NCBI RefSeq assembly: GCF_018139145.2
Contig: NC_059479.1
Location: 6,138,001 to 6,202,000 of the forward strand
Source of the DNA: Gymnogyps californianus
Taxonomy: Eukaryota > Chordata > Aves > Accipitriformes > Cathartidae
DNA length: 64,000 nt
Reading direction: 5' to 3'
How positions within the stretch are numbered: the first letter of the stretch is position 1; each line of letters begins with the position of its first letter. The notes beneath the pieces were generated by a model that had not been told where the DNA came from, did not search any database, and saw nothing but the letters and a program-made list of their open reading frames with translations. The translations under genes were made by a program, and so were the position numbers. Below are positions 24,520 through 38,333 of the stretch, in pieces.

Positions 24520-24547
24520 AACCACCTCCGCATTCATTGAGGTGGTT
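24520..24547. repeat. perfect 9-bp stem hairpin, 10-nt loop
   Basis: AACCACCTC (24520-24528) and GAGGTGGTT (24539-24547) are exact reverse complements separated by ten bases. The GC-richer stem stands out in AT-rich surroundings. No T-run follows and no known element end is recognised. Confidence 0.85.
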
Positions 24548-27500
24548 CACTCTCAGACACGTCTTTCCCAACAAGGGTTCAAGGCGGTAAGTCTCATGTT
24601 GAAGAGTATATCACAATTCATTTAAAAGCGACATAAAGACTTCCTCAGTTTTAATAGTTCTAAACTTGAAGTTTGATTTTGCAATCTTGGTTTCCTTTGG
24701 CTGTGTTTTGTGTGAATAGCTTCCCCCATGCTTAAACAAACAGAAAGCAAACCTAAAAAATTCCCAGTAATTTAATCTTGACTTTCCGTCCCTTGACCTA
24801 CAGCATCTCCACCAATTAGCCCAGTTACGGGTTTCCAAACTTAGGAACGTGTAACAGAAGAAGGATGAAGGAAAGCGATGTAGTTTGAAATACCATAGTG
24901 CAGTGAAACCCTGGCTCAGCTGAATAACTGAGAACTGAGACAGCAAGGCCAAAAATGACGATGTTTGAGAAGAGGCTTAGCACATGCCAGAGTGTAACTG
25001 TATATTCAGAAAATCAACCCTCAAAACCAAAATCGGTTTCAATAAGTAGTTGTTTTTCCCTATCTAGTTCCTTCTTTTGCATTTCAAAAAACCCAGAGAT
25101 TTGATCTTTTAACATATGAATGGCATGAGAACTGTAAGGATGTGTATACATTTTAGCTGCACAGGAATAATAAATGGAGAAGCCTAAAGCTTCTTCCCTA
25201 CTTCCCTATAAGACGATTGTTTCAGAGATCAGGCTTCCAAGTAGACTCACAAAATATGTCTGAACCAATATGTTCTGTTCAGAAAGGCATTCAGGCACCA
25301 CAAATTCATGAACTAAAAGGTCTGTCAGTCACCAATTTAGTACAGTGATTTATTCTTACATGTTGCAATGGCATTATGAGCCACATACCACTTAGCTTTG
25401 AAAGAAAACAAGAGCAGTATATTTCAAATCGGGTTTAAATTTATACATTGATTCCATAATATCTCAAGCTGCTTTATCTAACTCACTTCAAGATTTTGAT
25501 TATGGAACCATCGAATTTAAAGACAAGAAACTGAAATAAAAGTTAATATAATAAAACCAGTTAAGTGGGTTTTTTTTCTACTGTCAGTCAATTCGATTTT
25601 CACAGATAGGAAACAGAAATAATTCAAATAGTCATTCACCCAGTCTTCTTCTCTAGATTTTGACATACTTTGTTTTGCATTCTTTTAAATGCATGACACT
25701 TTAAAGTGTTTAGGGATCATATTCCCTGGCATATAAAGATTCTTCAGTATAGATTTATACAGAGGGGACTGCAGCAGCTTGAACGATGGAAGCTAATAAC
25801 ATCAACACAGCATGCGTATGATTTTATGCACAGAAACTTGGCAAGAGTAAGAGTGTTTTTAGTGGAATGTGGCTATGCTAATACTCCCTCCTGTGAATAG
25901 CTCCTTTTCACTGTATAATCAAGATCTCCATGCAGTGATCTGAGATGCCTTTTCACAGAGCTGCTTTCAAAAATGAAATTATCTTCATTATTATTAATTT
26001 TATGAAAATAAATTGCCTTGGAGTTTAGTGCTAATTACTGTCCCCGTCATATAGCCCAACAAGGGGAGGTGTAGAATTTTATGCAACAGAATCTCAAAGA
26101 TACAGGCTACAACCTTGCAAAGTAATAAAATGACTTCTAATAAGCATAATAGAAACCTTGAGCTAAAATGTCTCTAGTCGCAATTACCTCACAAGAGAAC
26201 ACAATACAGAGCATATTTCCCCTTTTATTTTATACTCCAATAATACTACTTTTATGTTCAGAGAAAGCTTCAGAATAAATAGTACCCTTTCTCTACTGTA
26301 TTTTACAAGTTGTCAACAAGCATACATGGCTGACAAGGAATCCACATGTGAATTTTGGCATGCCTGGGGTTTTATTTCCTTGTTTTGCAAATAAGAAATT
26401 TTTATTGAAATACTATTGAAATAAGCATTAAAAAGCACATATGAAAATCCATTAAGTCTTGGAAGTTTCTGCCCTGATTTCACCTATAGATGAAGGGTTC
26501 AGGAACACAGAAAAACTCACTAACCTTGATTCCTGTTATCACTTAAGAGCAGGCTAGATAAGCTCTTGGATCAAATTTAAGATACTTCAGTCTAAAATCA
26601 CCTGCCAAGGGCTCAACCAGAGGCTTAGGTTGAGCTTACTGTCTAAGACAGTATTGTCTTACATGTCACAACTTGAGGGCAGCAGTACATGAAATAGGAG
26701 CTCTGACACAGCCTCGTATAACCTCTCCTCAGAATGGCTTTTTTAGGATTCATGTACAAAATTGAGTCCCAAGATGCTCTGAGTAGTAACCTGAAGAGAC
26801 CTGCTTGATGAGACTGAAAACCACACAATAGCTTGTGGAAAACTATAATACTAATAACAGTTCATCTCCTCAAAAACTAGCAATTTTAAAAAAAAATGAC
26901 TAGTTTCATTCTCTACCCTTACAATTCATGAGAGAAAGAAGCTAGAAACATCCGAAAAACATACCAAACCCCACAAAATCCTAATTCATGCTGTTTCATT
27001 CAAAGAGAAGTACCAAAAGGCTGTCTGTATGAGAAGAGGTGAATGTGGAAACCCCTGCTGCTTTTAGTACCTTTCTATAAAATACAGTCAGAAGAACTAA
27101 ACAGCATTTCCTACATAAAAATAGTTTAATAACTGCTAGGTAAGAGAAATAAAAGTTAAAAGCAAGAAACAGTTTTCTCCATTCTTTCTTCCTCTCTCCC
27201 CCATTCAACCAGGGATGGATTAGATGAAGCAGTTCAACAAATCTTAGGGCTTGTTTAGGTAAAAAAAATTATGAAGAAACAAAGAAGTTAGTAAGAAATC
27301 ACTGTTTGGGTACTGATGTAAATTTTACTTTAATTCAAAACCAAGTCAAACGCAGCACAAATCACCAACTATACGAAAACAGTTACCACTTAGAGTAAAC
27401 AGTATTGCGAGCCGATATATTACACTGTACACCCATGAGACATTTTCAATTGAAAGCAAAGAACATGTGGATCTGCAGAAACACCACCTCCCTAATTCTT

Positions 27501-28476
27501 TGGGTTTTTAAACCTAAAGGATTTATTTAAGGTACAGTATGCAGTGAACACTTCAGTTTTATGAAAAACCCACCCTGTTTATTTAAAGCATTTTTAGAGA
27601 AATCTAATTAAATATATTGAACGCTTATTTTTCTCATAAGTTGAGAAAACAAATGTGAAGTTTCATTAGATATGAAATATCAGGCAAAATAACATAAACA
27701 TCGCATCCATCACAACCTCATTCGGTTAATTAAATTCAGATGCTCAGCTGAGTAATTTTAATTAGTAGTACTGGACATATTTTCAAGTTGTCTGGAAGCC
27801 GGAGTTTTCAATAATTTATCCTCCTTTCTTGGAACTCAGAAATATATTTCACTATTTGATTTCAAATGGCTATGCCCATAAATTTTTCCCATGAACCATG
27901 AATTATTGTAACAGTCTGTTCACGATAACAGGTGGCTAAATAGGAGTGGAACGGGGCTAACATTGTGTTAACTGCAGCTCATCGTTGGAAGATGTTAGCT
28001 TGATGGAGTCACAGTAAATGATTTTTTTTTTCTTAATCAAATCTCAAATGCAGATCTCCTGTAAAAGCACTTTTTATTTTCAGATGAGTTAAGGTTGCAT
28101 TTCAACTCACTTACAGTATTCCCAAGTGACTTCATGAAATCATGGAGTTGTTTTTTCATCTAGAGTGGTAGCTGTACTTTTGACCTCAGCAACTAACAAA
28201 AAATACTGACTCTGACTTTTTCTTTTTCTTAGAAGGAGGAACTGATAACGGATATTGCTTGACATTCTGTTAATTGAGAATTTGTTATTTTATAAAATGT
28301 AACTTCTCAAGAACAGGAGATATCAAAACAAAAATTTCTTTCCTCAGAGCAACAAGGTTCTTGCCAAACCTTTGTGTTAGGCTTTTTCCTAATGCTGTGT
28401 TCTCTGGTGGCTCAGGTTGTGCCCCACGCTTGTTTCTTGCTCTGCCTTTATATCTGCCTTCCACTTCCCATCTCTA

Positions 28477-28516
28477 AACACACATCCCTCCCACGCGCAC
28501 GTGCACACACACGCGT
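28477..28516. repeat. CA/CG-rich simple tract
   Basis: An imperfect run of CA and CG dinucleotides: ACACACATCC, then CACGCGCACGTGCACACACA and CGCGT. CpG-containing CA tracts can adopt left-handed DNA in vitro. Here it is best called a degenerate microsatellite. Confidence 0.7.
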
Positions 28517-30389
28517 CCTATTCAGAACAATAATGAGCTAAGGGAATCCTATTACACCTCATGCCTTGAGCAGTCTTATCTTTGTCTTCAATCACATAGG
28601 TACCTACCCATGTTTTGATCTGGCAACTGCTTGTTTTCAACAGTAAATTGTAATGATTTCCAACAGCTATCTTAAATGACATATATCCTGCGTTCTTAGC
28701 TAAATTATACCTAGCTCATAACCGCTTAATACATACCAAATTTTTTCACAGTTAAAAGCATTGCTAAAATTGCTAATTCAAGTACTGAAGGCTAGGAAAT
28801 GTCCCCAAGGTTTCCTTTTCAACCTTGGTTTACCTCCTAGGCATCATTAAATATTGTTAATTTTTAATAGCATGCTAATATCCGTTTTTTTTCACTGACT
28901 ACATTACTGGGGAGTCATTCACCCACTGAAGCAGCAGCACTCCGCAGACTGCCCCGATTTTAGTTGGTAGCAAGCGAATGGTACAGAGGATTGCAAAAAA
29001 CAATGCACAGACTTGTGCTAAAGGTAGCAGAATGCCTGCCTCAGCCACAGAGTTCCTTGGTTTGTTTACCATTATCCTTACATTAGACAAGCCTAAAGTA
29101 CAAAAGATTTGCCAGAAATGTGCCACCATGTGCAAAATTTTTCAGTCTAATACAGTTGATAGAGCAGCTGATAAAACACTGTATTTATTGTTTGCATAAT
29201 CTCAAATGCTGGGCGCTTGCTATTGCTGAGATTCTCACGTATAATTTTGGTTTAACAGTCAATGTTGTTAATATTTTTTACAGGAAAAAAGTAGAAGTGC
29301 TGCTGCACTAGTCTGCCTGCATGAGAGCTCAACCTGAAATCACAATGTTCCACTTTTTCCTGTAGAACATCTGTGAAGTATAATTAAGCACGTCTTGAAT
29401 ATTAATTGTTCTAATGTCACTGATGTAATGTCCTAGGATACACTGAATCAGTTCTGTTTCAAAGTACTGTTTTATTTAAGAGCTTTGCCAGATGTTCTAA
29501 TCATTTCACTTAGATTTTTCCACCAGGAAAACAGTTGCTGAGACCTGTGAATCTCCTGCCTTTGCCAACTGTCAAGGAAATAATTTCATCCCCAAAGAGG
29601 AGGTGAAATCTCTAAGAATCTTCTTTTAAAAAAAAAAAAAAAAGCGATGTTTCAGAAACATTTGTATTGCTGCTGGCTTATAGAAGGTTTTGCTGAGAAC
29701 AATGCAATTACTGTAATCTTGGGCAACAATGTGCCCTTTTATTCTTTCAAGTAGTCAACTTAGTTTTTTATTTGCATCTTATTTTCCCATCAGATCATGC
29801 AGCAGAAATTCAATGCAGTCTGTTCCAGTGTTACAGAAATCACCATTGTAGAGGACCATATCCTTGACTGATACGTCACTGTATCTTGACTGACTTGGGT
29901 GGTCATATGCCAGAATAGAGCATCTGAGGATCTGATCTCTCTCTAAACAACTTTTGTAATAGTGGGGAGAGACTCTCAAGAACTGCTCAAACTGAACATA
30001 TTTTACAATTACCGATTCTGATAGTCCCAGACCATTGAATGTAAATTCACTTGCATTACTTCATAGCTGCACTACCTTAAATGTGTTATTGTAGCTTATT
30101 TATAAAGAACAATAAAAGAAAGGCCTTTGCATCAAGGTTCAAGTGACAATGAATGACTGAAACATCAAACTATGGCCTCAGTAAGAACCCTATTTGCTTG
30201 ACGTATTTGTTCTGAAGTAGTTCTTTCAAAGTAACTACTTATAAAAAATGAATAAGCAGTTGAGGAGTTGATTTCATAATGTGTCAAGTGCCTTTCAAGA
30301 AACAATCAGTTTCTTATTATGCATTGTTTTCAGCAAGAATACAGATTCCATGGAGTGGGTTACAACTTTTAAATCCACATGAGCTTAAC

Positions 30390-30483
30390 ATGCACTGGGC
30401 AGATTTCGGAATCTTGAGTGGGGGTTGGACCAAGACAACCTCCAGACATCCCTTCCAACCTCAGCCATCCCGGGATTCTGTGA
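30390..30483 (+). mobile_element. CR1 LINE 3'-terminal fragment
   Basis: About 95 bp carry the CR1 terminal signature in plus orientation. GGGGGTTGGACCAAGACAAC is followed by CTCCAGACATCCCTTCCAAC, then CTCAGCCATCCCGGGATTCT and GTGA, the start of the ATTCTGTGA tail. It is 5'-truncated and old. The 107-codon open frame across it (30279-30602) is not a gene. Confidence 0.92.
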
Positions 30484-33400
30484 ATGAGTGGTTCATTTAT
30501 GTGGAGAGAGAGGTAGAAGCACTTATTGCCAGGATTGTTTTCATGATTTATAAGATAAATTCAAGATGCAGGCCAACACCTGCTTGGGATTTGGTTGGAT
30601 GAGCTTTTGGGCAAGCATGTTTGAAGTTCATGCATAAGTAAGAACACTCTTTTGACTACAAAAGATAACAATGTGCAATTTTTTGCCATGTTCACTTTAC
30701 ACAATATTCACCTGCACAGAAATAATTTTAATCAGCATGTGGTAACCAAGGTGAGTTTGGCTAGCTTCGTAAAAATCTGGATCAAATTATTCTGCTAGTA
30801 CTGTGCTAACTGCAAATAGAAAATGAATTGTGCCAACATTTCACTGTGCCAACCACATACTCACCCGACAAACAAGTCATATATGAGTCCTGAAGTACCA
30901 GACGACACAAACATTATCCTGCCCATATTCTGTTCATAAGGGCAAGTTCTGTGTGGGGAAACGACCTCACTCAGAGTACAAGTTAAATAGTTAAATTTTG
31001 CTGTAAAGAATTCTAAATCTAAGTTTTACATGGAGTACACAATGACACATTTTAAATAGGATATACCTTATTCAAAACATTTTTCTTTCTTCTTACATAC
31101 CTTGATAAAAATTTCTTAATAAATTGGTCTGAGACTGATAATATTTATCAAGAAATGAGTTCTTGAAAACATCTTCAAAGCAGATCATGATAGGAAGAGC
31201 AGAAGATGTAGTTTATCACCATACTCATTAACAGATGGTATTAGCATGTGTCTCATAAATAACAAGGAAAAAATAGATGAAAAAAGTAATTTTTCAAAGG
31301 TGGCCAGAGTTTCTAATATTAATTAACGTGTTAGAAGAAAAAAGTGAAAAAGATATGCAGTAACAAATGTCACTGCAGTGAAACCCTAAGAAAAAAGGAA
31401 AGTTTTACCCAAATTTTTTCAAATGTTACAATTGTCCTTCTTCTGCTTTCTTATAACACATAGAAAAAAAAATACCAAGGTTTAAAAATTTTATCTTTGC
31501 ATGTAACTATAGCCTATTTATTATTTTAATCAAAATACAACTGAGAGTAAAGGAAAAAAAAAAAAGCATGATATTCAGAAAAAGAATACTCACTGTGCCA
31601 GAAAGACTTATTTTTGAATCAAAAAAGATAAGAGAATAAATTCCCCATTCCAATAAAATCTTAACTACTTAGACAAAGCTGAATAGTTTTATCGGAAAAC
31701 TCAGAAAGTTGCCCTAGTTAATAGTCATCCGTTCATTTCGATTCACGAGGTAATCAGAAAATACTGCAGTACGATGACTTTTTCAATTGTCTTTGAATGT
31801 TTCTGTGGTAACGACATATACTTTACACAAATGGATACTAGATATCAGTAATCTTAATATCTTAATTCTTAATAGTAAATTAAGAACTAGTTTTCTGATG
31901 TATTTATATTTTTATCCCAGAATTTAATCACAAGAACTCAGCAGAATAAATCTTTTTCTAGACCAATGAAGCATCAGCTGAAGTTAATGCAGAAATACCT
32001 GATCAAAGCTTTGAAAAGGCTACCCATCTAGCAAAACTGGTGTTATCACTGAACAAGAACAATAACATATGTTATGTGACTATTTTCACACTATGACTGA
32101 TTAATTTTGGCTGGGCTGGTTGCTTAACGAATACTGGGTAAGTGCCAGAGGTAACTGTTTTCTTTCCTGTTTTGTTTCTGGAAGCTTTCATTCAGCAACA
32201 GAATACTAGGCAGTGCTTCTCAAGTGTTAACAGACCTCAGTGTCCTCTTGCCAGCTGATGAAGAAAGAAGAAAATTAATTCCATTACCTCTGCTAACAGA
32301 ACATGTATGCCAACTAGTAAATCCAAACAAATGAGCACATGAAAAAAAAAAAATCAAGACTTACAGAGTTGTTCCTTATAAAGTAGACTTGTGTTCTATA
32401 CCATTACCACAATTTTCAAGCAGGTCTGTGACTTTACAATCTTACAAGCTGTATTATCAAAACCTATTTTCCAATGGCTGATTTGCAGAAGTTCACAGAA
32501 TTACCAGTGAGGCTGGGCACTGAACCTGCAGATCCATGACTTCAGTTCTCTGTGACTGCTCTTTCCCTTTGGGGAACTTTACAGCTGTCCTCACATCAGC
32601 AAGACAGATGCGAACATTTTTCACTTCAACAAAGAAAGCGAGCATATAGTGCACTCGCTTCCACAGAGAGCAAAGGTTGCCTTTAATGGGCTCACTGCAT
32701 TCTCATTTCCATAATTAATCCTGTTAATCAAGAGGCTGAAGTTTAATCTTACATTCTCTTTTTTAGTCTAAACCAAAGACTGATGGCTTCACCGTTTCAT
32801 CAAGACTGGCATAGATACTGCTGAGCAAGCCAGAAGTTTCCACAAACAGTAACAGGTCTGCTTTCGTCCAAGGCTTGGACTACAAAAAGGAACATAATTA
32901 AGGAATGAACTCTAATCCTCCACAAACTCCCTTATTTTTAATATTACCTTGCCATGAAATAGATTCATCATCAAACTTTATCATTCTAGTCAACAACATG
33001 ATTTGAAATGTGTCCCGCTCTTTAGTTGAACATCAAAGTGAGAATATCAAGTAATTTCTAATTATAAACAATCAGAAGGAGCAAGACTACTTCTTGTTAA
33101 ATATATTTAATGTTAAAATATCTTTCCCTTTTCAGGGGAATTCATATCCTCAGATCCTTCTGTTCTTCTCACTCTCTAAGCAAGTTCCTTCGAAAGCGCT
33201 ACTGTGCTTAGCTGAGGTCACTTGAGTACGACTTCCTTGAGTAGCAGAAAAGCACAAAGATTGACAAAATTACAAATAGCTGCTCTGGAAATCCTAAAAA
33301 AGATCTATTGTTTTACTTAAAGTGCTATTAATTTTTCTTTCCCTGTCCGGAATATAAGCAAATTGAATATATTTTTTATAACATTTTATGTAAATGTTAG

Positions 33401-36400
33401 ATAACCATAAATAAGACTGTGTGCATCCTGTCTTGTGTGACACTTTATTCTCAGAAAGTGGCAATGTGGTGTATTTTTTTAATCTCATGCATTATTAAGG
33501 ACTTCTGAGATGTAGAGCACACAAAGGGATTCCACTGACAAAAGATGCCCCTAATAATAAAGAGCAAACACCTAGGTACTTAGCATAGCCATCAAAAATA
33601 TAATTCAACATATGAATCAGCACATGGTTCCTTACATTTATTACTACCTATTTTAACTCTGAAGCTATAGAGTTTTGTAACTTCAATTTGTTTTATCCAA
33701 ATTTCCCAAAGCATTGGTGCATTTTGTACCACAAAAGCTGATAAATGACATCTATTTACTAAATAGTACTACTGACCTACTTTTACTTTAAAAAGTAATC
33801 TCTTACTTAATTTGATACCTCACATGAGGCAGGCTCCACTGAGAAACATAAAGGAATCTAGCTTTGCAAGACTGTCAACAAAATATATTTGGTTTTGGAC
33901 AGCGCGAGCTATAAACAAGATAATTTGTTTCCCATTACATTTATCCCACTCAATACACTATTTTTTGTTAATTATACCAATATACCCTGTGTTGCATATC
34001 TCTCTTTTCAGCTGAGAAGTAGAAGAAAGTATGGGTAAAGCAGTATGGCTGGGGAAAAATCAGCTAGGAAATTATCCTTGAGTATAGTTCAACACTATCA
34101 AATTCTTATTGATTTCAAATTGTCAGAGGTTGACAAACACACAAAATCTCTTTCTCTTGCCTTCTGATTTCATTATTTAATGTACTAGGCTGCATGACAG
34201 TTTTCTAATGTGCTTACTTGCTGCCATCATGCTGTTGGACACAGAGCAAATACCTTCTAGACTTTTTTTAAATGGAGGCATAATGAAAATGGAAAATGGT
34301 ATGTGCTAATGATAATACTTGTTTATTAAATAAGGTTTGTTAATATTATTTGAAATAAGTCATCTTAAACTGTGAGTGAAGCAGAAAATATGTTTTAAAT
34401 TCCTATGTGATCTTGCAACTGCCATTCTCTTTACTTCAAGACTAAAAGTGGTATTTTTCTTAGTGAAGGCAAAATGTATCAGCTTGTCCGCCACTGGTAG
34501 ATGTTCCACAAGCAGTTTGGTCATACTTCATACAACGTACCTCAGTGATGACTGCATGAAAGAAGTAGACATAGTTTCATGTGGTTTTGGTCCCCTATCG
34601 ATCTGCAAACACTTCCAGTGAGACTGCTGATTACTACAAACAAAGAATTAAGTGCCATATATTTTTGTCCACTAACATTAACTAAACACACACATCAAAC
34701 ATTCGCTAGCAAACTTCATTGAATTTCAATGTATTTTCTATTATAATCCACAGACGACATACTTTTTTCATTCTTAGTTCAATACTGCAGAGCTTACTAT
34801 TTCACGCATGAATAAAAAAGTTACTATTTTAGTGATGCGGTTATTTTCTTTAAATAATGATTGTTTCAGCAAATAGAAGTTTATATTGTGATATCAAGTG
34901 AAAAGATAAGCAAAACATAAGTACTAAGGATGACAAATTTAAAATGCTGATATGTTGGGCTGAATAAGCAACTGTACTGCACACAGTAACAGTTTGATGC
35001 ATGCATGTGGTTTTCAGTTTCTGTAGATCAGACATCTCTTTTTGCTGAGCACATTCTTAGCATTGTTAATATTCATACCTCAATGTGAAAATTCATAGGA
35101 CTATAACCATGCTGAACTTTTGCTCATTATTTTTCTAAACAGAAAGACATTCATAACAATTTATTTCAGCTCACAAAAAAAAGAAACAATATTTGGTCAA
35201 TATATGACCTATATGAAGAATAGAGTAACAAAGTAAAATATTTAGGATTTTTTGTGCCTGTCTAGCATTGAAGAGGACAAATAAAATAGATTGATAATTT
35301 ATTTTCTTTTCCTCAATTATTAAGTTTTCTAAAAAAATCTAGAGTCTTTAAAGATATTAATCTAGTATTTTCATCATGGTGAGAACCACCTAGAAAGTTT
35401 CTCATATTTAATGAACATAGGTAAGCATATTTAACCAAACTGAGGAAAAATGGTTCACGGAAAAATAGGCATAAATGAAGATACAAATGTCTCAATCAGA
35501 AGTTTAAAAACGTTGACAAATAGCTGGAATCCTAGCATACAATCTGAGTCATGTGAGAACAAAGACCTTATGATTCAACTTCAAAGAATAAATCTTAAAT
35601 AAAAAGTGATAAATACCTGAGATAGTAGGTTTGACAGCCTATGCTGTTGGGTCTGACACTACATAAATCACTGTAATCCAAAATGAAAAGGTTATCATTC
35701 AATCTTCTATTACCTAAAAGACCTTGAGCTATTACTAGTTTCTTAACAATCTCTACAAGTTACTCCTATAGGAAATAACTGATCTCCCCGTTCTTGGTTA
35801 TAAAAAAGCGAACCAAAACAAAAAACCCAACTAGTTAATTTTCTGCTTGTGTTTTACATTGAGAGTCTCAAAACTTCACCTAAAGTTTGCAAAATTTTAA
35901 AGTCAAGGGCAAAACAGCATGCGTCTTTCTCCAATGACATCTAGGCAGGAGAATCAGCCCTCTGTTTCTTGCCAAGAACTGAGAGGATTTGGCATGTACG
36001 AACCCTGCAGCGCAGAGTGAATAAAAACTGCACTCAGCTTTGTGATATTGCACATCTATCTGCTACACAGAGATAGGGATGTACATAGAGCATTTCATCT
36101 GCATTCAAATTATGGTTTTCTGTACAACGAGGTTTTCTGTGAAGGAAGAAAGGTGGAGAGCAGTGGCACCTACTCCAGGTAGCAACTAGTTTTCTCCCCT
36201 CTGCCCCTTAAAAGATCGATCTGAGCAGTACTGAAATCAGAGAAGTTCAAGACCATTAGCTCCTGTCTGGGAACATATTTTAAACAAATGAAGCCCTATT
36301 ACTGCCTAGCGGTAGTGGGCTTTGACTAGTGGATAATCCAGCCCGTGGGTTTCACCAGTGGGCAGTACAAACTAAGTAACTTACTCCAAATGCATTCCAG

Positions 36401-38310
36401 AGAAGCTAGTGAGAGTAAGTAATCAGTTTTGTATTTATTTTGTAGCACACCTCACAATAACTATCTCTCAGTACATAAACCTGTTATGTGTAATCTTACG
36501 CAAGTCACTTCCGTCCTGGATTATCCCTTGGGATCCTTCCACATGCTTCAACCCCTGGCCTAGGGATTGCTAGAGGATTAAACTCAGTCTGAAATGCCTC
36601 TTAGATATACAACATGCTACTTGACTATTGAAGACTAGATCCTACACTTTTCTCATGGTTTAATTTTTTGAGACCACTGCTTTATTGTAGAATTTTAAGT
36701 TGCAAAAAGAAAGTTTTCAATAAGACTGTTACAGTTTTGGCTGAAAAAGACACTGATATTTGAGACTGAAAGGAATAACTGTGCTCTTCCAGACTGAGTC
36801 ACTGGACACTGACAGTAGAGTACAGTCGCAATACACACAGTAGGCTTCAGGCAATGACTCTTGAACACAGCCTACAACTTGTAGTTAACATACAATGTCA
36901 GGCACAGAACTGAATTTAGTTACCCCCAGTAAAAGAAAAATCTGTCCAATCTCTTAACAATCAATTACAGTAATCCAACAGATACGCTCTTTCATAAATC
37001 TTACTTATAAAATTAACTTCAGCTTGCCTGTACATAAGTCCCTGTAACAGGGACTGAAAGCACCCAAAACAATAATCAATATGCCATACTGCAAAGTTAG
37101 GTGCAAGAAATAAGTAGAGGTATTATCACATATCATATGAAAAACACCCTGAAATATGCATAAAGTATATATGAACCAGGAGGAAATACGGACAAAAATA
37201 ATGAAATATGAATAGATTTTGAAAGTGAAAAATATCTAATGTACTGCAAGAATAAGAAAAGCAATCTCTACGGTGGGAGAAACTTGAAGAAAAGTATCCT
37301 TACAGCCTACAACTGATGCCTCAGGAAAGGCTGCATTTGCTGAAAAATATGCCAAAAGAGGAGCGGGATAAGCTTATTTCTCTGGAACCAAGACCAATCA
37401 TCACAGTGGCTACACATACTGAGGGGAGGGGAGGGACAAAATCCCTCATTCATACATTATTTCAAATAATTATAACGGTAAAAAGAGAACATCTTACACT
37501 TAACAAAAGGAGACACTTGTAATTAGTTTTCTGTAGACTTTTAAATAATTTTCTATAACATGTGACAGTTATATGCCCCTGCAAGCACCCTTTTAAAAAA
37601 AAAAAAAAAGGCTTTTGTACAGATTCAGTACCCTTTGAAACTATTATTTCTTCACATTGCACTCCACTTTTAAAAAGCAAAAACATGTTCTGCTTTCTTA
37701 TAGATCAACTAAGGTTATGTGGGACATCTGATCGGGGAAAAAAAAAAATATGACCAGATACCTCAAGCAATTTTAGAAAAGAAAACAGAGCTCTTGGGCT
37801 AAAATTAAACAAACTTGTTAATTCACTACAACTGACATTATAACAAAAATGGAACAAACAGACTACAGCAGCTTTGACACAAATAATCTAAACACCTATT
37901 CAGACAGACACAGAGGGATACAAAAATTCCTCAGTGTGTTTGAGTGGGAGGAAAATCTTGCTCAGATTAGCAACCTGGAAGTGTTCCTGGGCAAAGATGT
38001 CTAACAGAGGTAGTATGAGAAACCTAACAAAGATTTGAAGAAATTTCTCATTTTAAAGTGAAAGCACTATGCTAAAAGAAAAGGAAGTTATACTTGACTA
38101 TTTTCAAATAGTTCCTGGCGCTGCCTTTTGCAACAGTTGGCGCAAAGCCAGAAACAAAGAGTTTATACAGCATGGAAACTATCAGAAATGGGACAGCGAT
38201 ATGTTCACAAGACAGCTCATCCCTGAGTGAAATTTCATGTTTCTACCCATTAACTTTTATCATTATTGCCAACGGGGACCTAGACAATATTCCCCTATGA
38301 TTTCCCTCAC

Positions 38311-38333
38311 TTTTTTTTTTTTTTTAAAAAAAA
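38311..38333. repeat. T15A8 homopolymer junction
   Basis: Fifteen T followed directly by eight A. The inner 16 bases form a perfect T8A8 palindrome. It is low-complexity sequence, with no element recognised beside it. Confidence 0.85.

Larger units (their letters stand above)
17930..30389. other. AT-rich non-coding stretch with scattered short hairpins
   Basis: Unique AT-rich sequence holding the separately listed hairpins, a CA/CG tract and a possible MIR remnant, plus an A16 run at 29628-29643. Two TAATTA cores (27727-27732 and 27759-27764) flank a perfect CTCAGCTGAG palindrome with an E-box at 27745-27750. Another TAATTA is at 27605-27610. Such a mix could be a conserved enhancer, but that is only a guess. 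Open frames reach 113 codons and none shows a recognisable domain. Confidence 0.5.

Noticed and set aside
28899..29135. 78-codon hydrophobic minus frame with an overlapping 73-codon plus frame
   Set aside because: It looks membrane-like but has no recognisable family, and both strands are open, which points to composition and not coding.
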